Source: Acidobacteria bacterium 13_1_20CM_3_53_8 (GTDB taxonomy: Bacteria; Acidobacteriota; Blastocatellia; Pyrinomonadales; Pyrinomonadaceae). From it: a DNA stretch of 32,881 bases. Shown in pieces: positions 16,035 to 22,815 of the stretch. Made by a program: the position numbers and the translations under genes. The first letter of the stretch is position 1. Each line of letters opens with the position of its first letter. The notes under the pieces were generated by a model. It was not told the origin of the DNA. It worked only from the letters and a program-made list of their open reading frames with translations, and ran no database searches. The stretch covers positions 1 through 32,881 of the forward strand of contig MNJR01000147.1 in assembly GCA_001920415.1 (NCBI GenBank). The letters are read 5' to 3'.

Positions 16035-16106
16035 CTAATCCTTGCGGCGGGCGCTCGGCGGTTCGCTTGCACGCTCGCTTTCGACGGGGTGGGCTGTGCT
16101 GTGTGC

Positions 16107-16149
16107 AGGCCGCCGTGATTACTCCCACTCGCCAAAGACACGGCGGCCT
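16107..16149. repeat. 11-bp perfect GC-rich inverted repeat
   Basis: aggccgccgtg (16107-16117) and cacggcggcct (16139-16149) are exact reverse complements with a 21-nt loop. A short T run follows on the plus strand (actttttag), so it could end plus-strand transcription leaving the island, or be a leftover element end. Confidence 0.55.
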
Positions 16150-16265
16150 TACTTTTTAGAATACCTCTGAAAAACATGACACTCCAAAGGCCAGGGTTTA
16201 AATATAAGTTTACATGGCATGAATAAGTGAGTTGAAAGAATTAGCAGTGGCTGTAAAAAATTTGC

Positions 16266-16293
16266 TTGACTTCATTCAAACGGGGACTATAAT
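16266..16293 (+). promoter_or_regulatory. Strong sigma-70-type promoter with no obvious gene
   Basis: TTGACT (16266-16271) and a consensus TATAAT (16288-16293) are 16 nt apart. The next convincing gene starts at 17202, and the 202-bp MITE lies between. It could drive an RNA or once have driven the regulator. Confidence 0.6.
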
Positions 16294-16387
16294 TCCAGCC
16301 CCTTGTTGAAGTCTTCACGCTTTTATTACTTCAGCCGACCAGACTTCCTGCTCGGGGAGAACTCTCAGGCGATTAACATCTTAATAA

Positions 16388-16589
16388 CTGATGTTACGCA
16401 AAAAGAAATGGCAGTTTACGCTTGACACGGAAAACATTAGGCTCTAACGCGCTTTTCCACGTTGCGCAGTTTTTGACAAATGGCGGTTTTGTTGGGCTTT
16501 TTGCCATTATCTACTGCCAAAAGCGGCGGTTTTGCTCAGGAAATCCACTTGTCAAGTTAAAACCCTAATTCTTGTCTGCGTAACATCAG
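16388..16589. mobile_element. 202-bp MITE-like element with terminal inverted repeats
   Basis: The ends are CTGATGTTACGCA (16388-16400) and its exact reverse complement (16577-16589). Similarity continues inward imperfectly for about 40 bp, with TTGACA placed 34 bp from each end. The flanks TTAATAA at 16381-16387 and 16590-16596 are a perfect 7-bp direct repeat, the target-site duplication. No reading frame for a transposase is inside. I cannot name the parent IS family. Confidence 0.88.
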
Positions 16590-16596
16590 TTAATAA

Positions 16597-17201
16597 AAAG
16601 CTTGTAGGGCGTGAACGCTCACGTTGGCAGGGGAACACCTCATGCGCTTTCATGCAAACTTCATCAGTTCCGGGCGCACCGTCGGCATCATAACGAGATT
16701 CGCTACCAATCTTTCTTCGCTCCAACAGGGAAGCTTTGCCCTTAGTAATATCTTTAACTTTTACGTTCACCCTCACGTGCAGCTTGAGGAGAAAATTTAC
16801 CGGCATTTACAAGCAGCACGCGTGCTATGACTGGCTTCATGCCTGACGGGTGACAGGCCTCTTGATCAACTCAATATACGGAAGCCACTGCCCTCGCAGT
16901 TCAACACTTAAACTAATGACGAAAGACGGCTTCATCCAGTTTTTCACCGTCAAAGTGACAACTCGTGGGCGTGGAATGCGGTCTGAAATCGCATTTTAAT
17001 CAACATTCTCGACCATAAATGACTGCTCGCCATTTTGTATCTTGAGGTAGGGCACAGTAAATGCTGGGAGTATAAAGCCCATAGCCATTAAACTCCTGCA
17101 ACAAGTAGAGGCGATGGGAGGCAGTCAACACGCATCCAGACAATAAAGTTTCTCTCAGATTAAAAGCCATCGGTGGCTTCATGTAATTATGAGGACCTAT
17201 C
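16597..17201. other. Long non-coding stretch before the sigma-54 activator
   Basis: Only short reading frames without family features are present. Visible structure includes a perfect 12-bp palindrome AGCACGCGTGCT at 16815-16826, an inverted repeat GCCTG/CAGGC at 16841-16858, and a weaker -24/-12 candidate at 17050-17065. It is probably the regulatory region of the activator gene. Confidence 0.5.
17050..17065 (+). promoter_or_regulatory. Possible sigma-54 promoter for the activator gene
   Basis: GGGCACA, 4 nt, ATGCT keeps the GG at -24 and GC at -12 with correct spacing but differs from consensus at other positions. The predicted start would be about 125 nt before the gene. No copy of the 14-bp palindrome lies 126 bp upstream, so it is weaker than the two promoters downstream. 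Confidence 0.35.
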
Positions 17202-18617
17202 ATGAACCCGGCGAAGATTTTGCTGCTCGACCTGAATTCGGCAGACGATCTAAGCAATACGCTGTTAGCTGCCTTTGAATCTCCTCACACTCAGTACAGT
17301 ATTCAATTCAGAAGTGAGAAGGTCAATGATAACAACGTAGCGTTTCCCGATACTGATCTGCTCGCAACCATTGCTTGCTTCCAGCCGGACATCATTCTAC
17401 TTGCTGTTCCGCGCAACTTAAACAAGCAAGCCCAAGCCTTTTTTCAGGCCATGAGACGGAAGCATATCACAGCCCCTGTGATCCCCGTCGTGGAAACCAG
17501 CGAAGCAGATAGGGCGCTTAACTGGCTTAAACTCGGAGCCGCCGACTTTATCCCGACCTCGATCAGCAGCAACGATATTCTCGCCCGCGTCTGCCAGTTA
17601 TTAGAGCAGGTTCCCCCCGGAGAGGTGCTGGCGCAGAGGCTCAGAGAAAATCTTGGGATGAGGCTTTTAATCGGTAAAAGCTCGGCGTTCCTTGAGGAGA
17701 TAAATAAAATTCCGCTGCTAGCCAAGTGTAACGCGAGCGTCCTGATCGCAGGCGAAACAGGAACGGGAAAAGAGTTGTGCGCGCGCGCCATCCATTACCT
17801 AGGCCCGCGTGCTCATAAACCTTTCATTCCCGTGAACTGCGGAGCCATCCCCGCAGATCTTGTCGAAAACGAGTTGTTCGGTCATGAGCGCGGCGCTTTT
17901 ACCGGTGCCAAGAACTCAAAAATCGGGTTAATTCAAGAGGCCGACGGAGGCACGCTTTTTCTGGATGAAATAGACTGCCTGCCGTTGCTCTCGCAAGTTA
18001 AACTCCTGCGTTTTCTTCAGGAAAAAGAGTATCGCCCTCTTGGCTCGACCAAAGTCTGCCAGGCAGACGTGCGTGTCATCGCTGCGACCAATAGCGATCC
18101 GGAAGAAGCAGTCAAGGCGGGAAAACTTCGGCAGGATTTTTACTACCGCTTGAATGTCATTCCGCTTTTGCCGCCGCCGCTGCGGGCGCGGCGCGAGGAT
18201 GTTCCGGGATTAGCCCGCTATTTCCTTCATAAGTTTGCCGCCGAACTCGATAAACCAGTAGCGGGATTTTCGATTGAAGCCATTCAATCACTCGTCGCCT
18301 ATGATTGGCCCGGTAATGTGCGGGAACTCGAACATATCGTTATGCGCGCGGTGGCGCTCTCAACGCAGCCGCTGATTCGCGCCGCTGATCTCACCCTGCC
18401 AAACCGCAATCCGAAGCTGCTGCTGGAATCCTTCAAAGGAGCTAAGAACAAGGTGGTCGCAGAGTTTGAAAAGAGCTACATCAAAAAGCTGCTGCTTATG
18501 TATGACGGCAACATCAGTCGAGCAGCGCAGGCGGCGCAGAAGAATCGGCGAGCCTTCTGGCAACTGATCCGCAAGCATCGCATAGATGTGAAAAGTTTAA
18601 GGGCCAGCAATTTCTAG
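17202..18617 (+). CDS. Sigma-54-dependent transcriptional activator with a degenerate receiver domain
   Basis: The 471-residue NtrC-type enhancer-binding protein has a receiver-like domain (1-140), an AAA+ domain (about 150-395) and a C-terminal Fis-type helix-turn-helix (about 440-468). Walker A is GETGTGKE (186-193), the sigma-54 contact loop is GAFTGA (233-238) and Walker B is LFLDEID (254-260). In the receiver, the strand that should end in the phosphorylated Asp reads IILLAVP, with Ala68 at that place, and the usual Lys-Pro motif reads FIPTS. It is therefore probably not switched by a standard histidine kinase. GAGG lies 7 nt before the ATG. Two good -24/-12 promoters lie just downstream, which makes local control likely. 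Confidence 0.95.
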   Translation: MNPAKILLLDLNSADDLSNTLLAAFESPHTQYSIQFRSEKVNDNNVAFPDTDLLATIACFQPDIILLAVPRNLNKQAQAFFQAMRRKHITAPVIPVVETSEADRALNWLKLGAADFIPTSISSNDILARVCQLLEQVPPGEVLAQRLRENLGMRLLIGKSSAFLEEINKIPLLAKCNASVLIAGETGTGKELCARAIHYLGPRAHKPFIPVNCGAIPADLVENELFGHERGAFTGAKNSKIGLIQEADGGTLFLDEIDCLPLLSQVKLLRFLQEKEYRPLGSTKVCQADVRVIAATNSDPEEAVKAGKLRQDFYYRLNVIPLLPPPLRARREDVPGLARYFLHKFAAELDKPVAGFSIEAIQSLVAYDWPGNVRELEHIVMRAVALSTQPLIRAADLTLPNRNPKLLLESFKGAKNKVVAEFEKSYIKKLLLMYDGNISRAAQAAQKNRRAFWQLIRKHRIDVKSLRASNF

Positions 18618-18642
18618 TATGGACCTTCACTCGTCTTCACGG

Positions 18643-18656
18643 TGATAAAATTGTCC
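18643..18656. promoter_or_regulatory. Candidate activator-binding site 1
   Basis: TGATAAAATTGTCC is a near-palindrome. It starts exactly 126 bp before the -24 element at 18769. The sister site at 19929 (GGATAAATTTGTCC) has 12 of 14 positions the same and the same 126-bp offset from its own promoter. Confidence 0.65.
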
Positions 18657-18710
18657 TACCTTTATATTCTCCTACACCTCGACTTTGCTTTCTCTGCGCG
18701 CGCTGGGCAC

Positions 18711-18724
18711 TGACAATAAAGTCC
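18711..18724. promoter_or_regulatory. Possible second activator-binding site
   Basis: TGACAATAAAGTCC keeps the outer half-site bases GACAA and GTCC of the palindrome at 18643/19929. It starts 58 bp before the -24 element. It is weaker and has no partner at the second promoter. Confidence 0.35.
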
Positions 18725-18768
18725 TAGCTCACCGATCAGTCTTCCCGATAATTCAAACATTAGACAAT

Positions 18769-18784
18769 TGGCGCGATGTTTGCA
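18769..18784 (+). promoter_or_regulatory. Sigma-54 (-24/-12) promoter for the winged-helix/DoxX unit
   Basis: TGGCGCG, 4 nt (ATGT), TTGCA matches the TGGCACG-N4-TTGCW consensus at all but one position. Transcription should start near 18795, about 19 nt before the ATG at 18814. Confidence 0.8.
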
Positions 18785-18813
18785 GAGTTGTAGGCTCCGA
18801 AGGCACAAATTAG

Positions 18814-19089
18814 ATGGCCGACGAAGAGCAAGTAATCGCTTACAACATACTGTCCTACTTGAGCAAACACAAAGAGGCCCAGGATACGCTGGAAGGCATC
18901 GCGCAGTGGTGGCTGCTACAGCAGACCGTCGAGCAACATCTCCTCCACGTCAAAAAGGCCCTGGCAATGTTGATTGAACAAAATTTGGTTCTCGTTCTTG
19001 AGGGAAAAGGCACCGAGGCGCGCTACGTAATCAATTCAGAGAAGAGTGCGGAAATCTCGAAACTGCTGGAAAGTAAATCAAATCTCTAA
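18814..19089 (+). CDS. Small winged-helix-like protein of unknown function
   Basis: The 91-residue protein has a helix-rich first part (AYNILSYLSKHKEAQDTLEGIAQWW), a likely recognition region (VEQHLLHVKKALAMLIEQNLVLVLEGKG) and a short beta wing (EARYVINSE). That is the size and order of a single winged-helix domain, but no family can be named with certainty. There is no signal or membrane segment. It is the first gene behind a strong sigma-54 promoter, 196 nt after the activator gene. It may be a regulator or adaptor for the DoxX and haloperoxidase-type genes that follow. Confidence 0.75.
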   Translation: MADEEQVIAYNILSYLSKHKEAQDTLEGIAQWWLLQQTVEQHLLHVKKALAMLIEQNLVLVLEGKGTEARYVINSEKSAEISKLLESKSNL

Positions 19090-19228
19090 AGGCATTTTCC
19101 GCCCCGTGCGTTACCTCACACGCCACCATAATGCTTCGAGAGCCGCTTGACCGGGAGCACTATTCAGAATTGCAAAATGATGCGCAGGTCGCAGACAGGG
19201 CGGCCAGTACGACAGGAGTCAAGACGCG

Positions 19229-19822
19229 ATGGTACGGGCAAGAATGAACATCGGACGGCATGCCTATGTGAGCGAGTTGAAAATTACGCCCCCGCCAAGG
19301 CGGGCGACATGGTGGCACGATCACCTTATCGGCTTACTACGCCAATGGAGCATCCCGGCGCTGCGTGTAACGCTTGGCTTAGTATTCTTGTGGTTCGGTG
19401 CGCTCAAGTTGTTAGGTGTTAGCCCCGTCTTGTTAATCCTGAAACAGACTTACCCGTTCATCCCCGTAGGGCCTTTTGCCATGGTGCTCGGCCTCTGGGA
19501 AGTGATGATCGGTGGCGGCCTCATTATGAAGCGTGCATTGCGCTGTACGCTGGTGTTGCTCTGTTTTCACCTGACGGGAACATTCATCTCGCTGCTGTTC
19601 GCGCCATCGCTCTTCTTTCTGCACGGGAGTCCGCTGTGGCTGACCGTAGAGGGCGAATTTGTGGCGAAGAACATGGTGCTCATGGCAGCAGGGTTAGTGA
19701 TCGGAGGATACGAGGTGTCGCTCGTGGGAGAGAGAAAGGTTGATTCAGACCCGGTTAGTGAAAGCGAACTCGTTTATCTAAAAGACCGCCCGCGGCGCGC
19801 ACACGAGGGGCTGCGCCTCTAA
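19229..19822 (+). CDS. DoxX-like integral membrane protein
   Basis: The 197-residue protein has about four membrane helices (near residues 40-60, 70-95, 100-130 and 140-162). Its core ALRVTLGLVFLWFGALKLLGVSP is typical of DoxX/DoxD and related DUF417 proteins. The polar C-terminal ~35 residues are probably cytoplasmic. The start at 19229 has GGAG 11 nt upstream; a start at Met6 (19244) is also possible. It lies 139 nt behind the small winged-helix gene and may share its sigma-54 promoter. DoxX-type proteins are linked to membrane redox and oxidative-stress functions, but the role here is unknown. Confidence 0.82.
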   Translation: MVRARMNIGRHAYVSELKITPPPRRATWWHDHLIGLLRQWSIPALRVTLGLVFLWFGALKLLGVSPVLLILKQTYPFIPVGPFAMVLGLWEVMIGGGLIMKRALRCTLVLLCFHLTGTFISLLFAPSLFFLHGSPLWLTVEGEFVAKNMVLMAAGLVIGGYEVSLVGERKVDSDPVSESELVYLKDRPRRAHEGLRL

Positions 19823-19928
19823 CGCCCGAATGATTGCTATCTCATCCGTCGCCCTCATTGAATAATTCGCGGGGAGCGCGCGAGTCGAGTCTACGGCTTT
19901 CATGAAGAGGCGGTTGATTATTCCGCTA

Positions 19929-19942
19929 GGATAAATTTGTCC
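19929..19942. promoter_or_regulatory. Candidate activator-binding site 2
   Basis: GGATAAATTTGTCC pairs with its reverse complement at all but one symmetric position pair. It starts exactly 126 bp before the -24 element at 20055, the same geometry as site 1. The surrounding 19823-20054 shows no convincing gene. Confidence 0.65.
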
Positions 19943-20054
19943 CCTTTTGATGGCGCTCTTTTGATTATCTGCACGTCTCAGGGGCCCAGTCGGGTAAGAG
20001 GGAAGAGAATATTTGACTGCGCGGGACGGACTAGAAACATGGCTCGCGTCCATG

Positions 20055-20070
20055 TGGTATGTCGGTTGCT
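20055..20070 (+). promoter_or_regulatory. Sigma-54 (-24/-12) promoter for the haloperoxidase-type gene
   Basis: TGGTATG, 4 nt (TCGG), TTGCT matches TGGYAYG-N4-TTGCW fully. Transcription should start near 20081, leaving a leader of about 290 nt before the gene. I see no defined riboswitch or second promoter in that leader. Confidence 0.75.
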
Positions 20071-20369
20071 AACAGTCTGCGTGGAGTCGCATCGTTACTT
20101 TCAACACTCAGAACTTCCCATCAACGGAAGAAAGCCGGGCGCTTGCTGAACAGACCGCAGCTAACATTTGTGATCCTGTCTTAATCTCTCGCCTCATGGG
20201 GCGACGGCTTTTGCTTGCGAGCACGCCGGTTCAGCACCACTCGCCGCCCGCGCAAGCATGAGCATCATTGAAGCGCTTCGGGGTTCGAAGATGAATAGCG
20301 GAACAGGCAGGGAAATTCATCGGGCGCACTAAACCTCCCAATAGCTCATAGGAAAGCGAGGAATGTCTT

Positions 20370-21947
20370 ATGAAAACTCGTCAGTGGCTTAAACCCCGGT
20401 TAATGATTGTTGCAATCGTGAGCGTAGGTCTTCTCATTGGCATAAGAGTGCTGCATACGTCTGGCAAGATAGATGTGATGCCGTCGGCCAGCACCGCAAC
20501 GACACTTCCGCAACCAGAGCAGGCCAGATCGGCTGCTTACCAATGGCTAGAGATAGCGTTGGAGGCCACGGCCCGCGAACATGCGCGCAATATCCCGCGT
20601 CCTACTATCGGCTCGCGCATGTTGGCGATCATCGTGACCGCCATGTATGACGCTTGGGCTGCTTATGATGAAAGGGCAGTCGGCACGCGTCTGGGCGGTA
20701 GTCTGCGCCGCCCGCTGGCTGAGCGCACACAGGCCAATAAAGAGAAGGCTATCGCCTATGCTACCTACCGTGCGCTGCTAGATCTGTTTCCAGAAGATAG
20801 CGAGTGGCTGAACGGGCAGATGCGCCAGCAGGGCTTCGACCCAAACGACACTTCGACCGATCCATCGACACCGCAGGGCGTGGGCAACGCGGCGGCGGCG
20901 GCCCTGATCGCCTACCGACATCATGACGGCGCAAACCAACTCGGCGACGAAGTTGGTTCTAACGGCAAGCCCTATTCCGATTACACGTTTTACAAGCCTC
21001 TAAATCCGCCAGACCAAATTAGAAACCCGGATAGATGGCAGCCGATTCCATTTGACGATGGTCATGGCGGCAAGGTCATCTACGGCTTTCTCACGCCGCA
21101 GTGGTATCGCGTGAAGCCGTTTGCGCTCAAGAGCAGCGGTCAGTTTCGTCCGGGACCACCGCCGAAAGTTGGCTCTGAGCAACTGCGCAGGGAGGTGGAC
21201 GAAGTTCTCCACTTCAACGGCAATCTGACGCTGGAGCAGAAAGCTATCGTCGAGTTTATGCGCGACGGCCCGCGCTCGACGGGTCAGTCAGGCCACTGGC
21301 TGCGCTTTGCGCAAGCCGTGTCGCGACGCGACAATTACAGCCTTGATCAAGACGTGAAGCTGTTTTTCGCCGTCGGCAATACGGCGTTCGATGCCTTTAT
21401 CGCCGCATGGGAAGCCAAACGCTACTACGATAGCTCGCGCCCGTGGACACTCATCCACTACTACTACGGGAACAAGAAGGTGGTGGGCTGGGGTGGCCCC
21501 GGCAAAGGTTTCATCACGCTGCCCGCAGCCGATTGGCATCCCTATTCGCCTTACACTTTCATCACGCCGCCCTTTCCAGGGTATGTCTCAGGCCACAGCA
21601 CCGTGAGCGCGGCGTGCGCCAAGATGCTGGAGTTGTTCACGGGCAGCGACTACTTCGGCGCGACCGAAGTTCGCCACGCTGGTGAATTAACGGAGCCGGG
21701 TGTCTCGTGCGAGTACAAGCAGGCGCGCAATGGAGTACAAGCCACAGGCATCACCTCGGACGGGACGGTCACGCTGTCGCTCCCGACATTCAGTGCGACT
21801 GCACAGATGGCAGGCATCTCTCGTGTCTTGGGCGGCTATCACATTCAGGCCGACAATACCGCCGGACTGAAGTTGGGCAGCAAGGTGGCAAACTACGAAT
21901 GGCCGCAGATTCAGGCATACTTCAACGGGAGCGCAAGCCCGCGTTAA
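20370..21947 (+). CDS. Vanadium-dependent haloperoxidase / PAP2-superfamily enzyme
   Basis: The 525-residue protein begins with a basic start and one hydrophobic helix (about 10-27), a signal anchor, so the enzyme is probably exported. The full acid-phosphatase/haloperoxidase signature is present: KX6RP (Lys350 to Arg357, KRYYDSSRP), SGHS with His409, and SRX5HX3D (Arg485, His491, Asp495, SRVLGGYHIQAD). These residues bind vanadate in haloperoxidases and phosphate in phosphatases. Length and the VSGHST form favour the vanadium haloperoxidase-like branch, but halogenation is not proven. GAGG lies 9 nt before the ATG. The sigma-54 promoter at 20055 should drive it. Confidence 0.88.
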   Translation: MKTRQWLKPRLMIVAIVSVGLLIGIRVLHTSGKIDVMPSASTATTLPQPEQARSAAYQWLEIALEATAREHARNIPRPTIGSRMLAIIVTAMYDAWAAYDERAVGTRLGGSLRRPLAERTQANKEKAIAYATYRALLDLFPEDSEWLNGQMRQQGFDPNDTSTDPSTPQGVGNAAAAALIAYRHHDGANQLGDEVGSNGKPYSDYTFYKPLNPPDQIRNPDRWQPIPFDDGHGGKVIYGFLTPQWYRVKPFALKSSGQFRPGPPPKVGSEQLRREVDEVLHFNGNLTLEQKAIVEFMRDGPRSTGQSGHWLRFAQAVSRRDNYSLDQDVKLFFAVGNTAFDAFIAAWEAKRYYDSSRPWTLIHYYYGNKKVVGWGGPGKGFITLPAADWHPYSPYTFITPPFPGYVSGHSTVSAACAKMLELFTGSDYFGATEVRHAGELTEPGVSCEYKQARNGVQATGITSDGTVTLSLPTFSATAQMAGISRVLGGYHIQADNTAGLKLGSKVANYEWPQIQAYFNGSASPR

Positions 21948-22148
21948 AGCACGGTGTGCGAGTGAGATTGTGTGGGGAAATGATGTTTGGACGATGAGTG
22001 TGCCGATAGCTGTAAGGCGCAACTGGCAGAGGAGCGTCTCGGACATATTAGTCGGGGGGCATGGAGACGCGGCTTTCGCTGACTACCTGATCACGGTCGC
22101 TACTCGCGCCGCTTTTAGTAAGGCGAATAACTTCCAGCGAGGTGAATC

Positions 22149-22685
22149 ATGAGACTAACTATCATGGGGCTCGTGTTAGCCCTTTGTTTTGGAGGAATGA
22201 CTCTTAATCTTTCGCAGCGCGTAAACGCCCAGTGCGGTGCTGCCGTTGCGGGGCGAACACTGGCAATAGGCGACGTTGCGCCAGATTGGACGCTCAGCGA
22301 CCCGAAAGGTAAGACTCATTCTCTGTCGAACTACCGGGGAAAAGTGGTCGTGCTCGACTTCTGGGCGACGTGGTGCTCAAAGTGTGCCAAGCTCATGCCC
22401 GTATTGGAGCAAGTGCATCAGAAATATAAGAACAAAGGAGTGGTCGTTCTGGGCGTTAGTTCTTGGGAGACGGGTGATCCTGTTTCCGTGATGCATCGGA
22501 GGGGCATGACCTACGAGGTGTTGCTTAGGGGCGAACGGATAGCCCCGGCATACGGAGTGGCAACCGTTCCGGCGATCTACGTGATAGGGGTTGATGGCAA
22601 GGTGATCTATTTCCAGGCGGGAGTTGAAGAGCAAGGCTTGCCCGCTGCGATTGAGAACTATCTACGGGCACGGGAGTCTGATTAG
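22149..22685 (+). CDS. Secreted TlpA/ResA-like thioredoxin-fold protein
   Basis: The 178-residue protein has a signal peptide (about 1-28, ending VNAQ) and an AhpC/TlpA-type thioredoxin fold. The entry motif is GDVAPDWTLSDPKGKTHSLSNYRGKVVVLDFWATWC, the redox pair is Cys76 and Cys79 (WCSKC), and the cis-Pro is in VATVPAIYVIG. By family it would reduce or shuffle disulfides outside the cytoplasm. GCGAGG precedes the ATG. It lies 201 nt behind the haloperoxidase-type gene, a gap in which I see no other gene. Confidence 0.93.
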   Translation: MRLTIMGLVLALCFGGMTLNLSQRVNAQCGAAVAGRTLAIGDVAPDWTLSDPKGKTHSLSNYRGKVVVLDFWATWCSKCAKLMPVLEQVHQKYKNKGVVVLGVSSWETGDPVSVMHRRGMTYEVLLRGERIAPAYGVATVPAIYVIGVDGKVIYFQAGVEEQGLPAAIENYLRARESD

Positions 22686-22748
22686 CGCGCATAAACATAC
22701 ACATCCGTTATTAACTATCCACGCCACGAAACTCCGTGACGTATTCAT

Positions 22749-22791
22749 TATACGCTGACATTTGCTGCCCCATAACAAACGTCGGCGTATA
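22749..22791. repeat. 11-bp inverted repeat before the histidine kinase gene
   Basis: tatacgctgac (22749-22759) and gtcggcgtata (22781-22791) pair with one G-U type mismatch across a 21-nt loop. It lies 25 nt upstream of the kinase start and could be an operator or a leader hairpin. Confidence 0.5.
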
Positions 22792-22815
22792 AGGAGTAAG
22801 TAAAAAGGCTCAGCT

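Noticed and set aside
15926-16177. 83-residue minus-strand reading frame after the tRNA fragment
   Set aside because: It is a shadow of the integrase stub, which is read in another frame.
16624-16830. 68-residue plus-strand reading frame after the MITE
   Set aside because: Composition is not convincing, there is no family match by eye, and it ends in a 12-bp palindrome. It could be a real small gene, but the sequence does not support it.
17000-17257. 85-residue minus-strand reading frame overlapping the activator start
   Set aside because: It overlaps the ribosome-binding site and start of a well-supported gene and shows no domain.
19230-19245. TGGTACG at the DoxX-like gene start, resembling a -24 element
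   Set aside because: No TTGC-type -12 element follows at the right distance, and it overlaps the start codon.
19937-20149. 70-residue plus-strand reading frame before the haloperoxidase-type gene
   Set aside because: It spans the proposed sigma-54 promoter, has no family features and lacks a ribosome-binding site.
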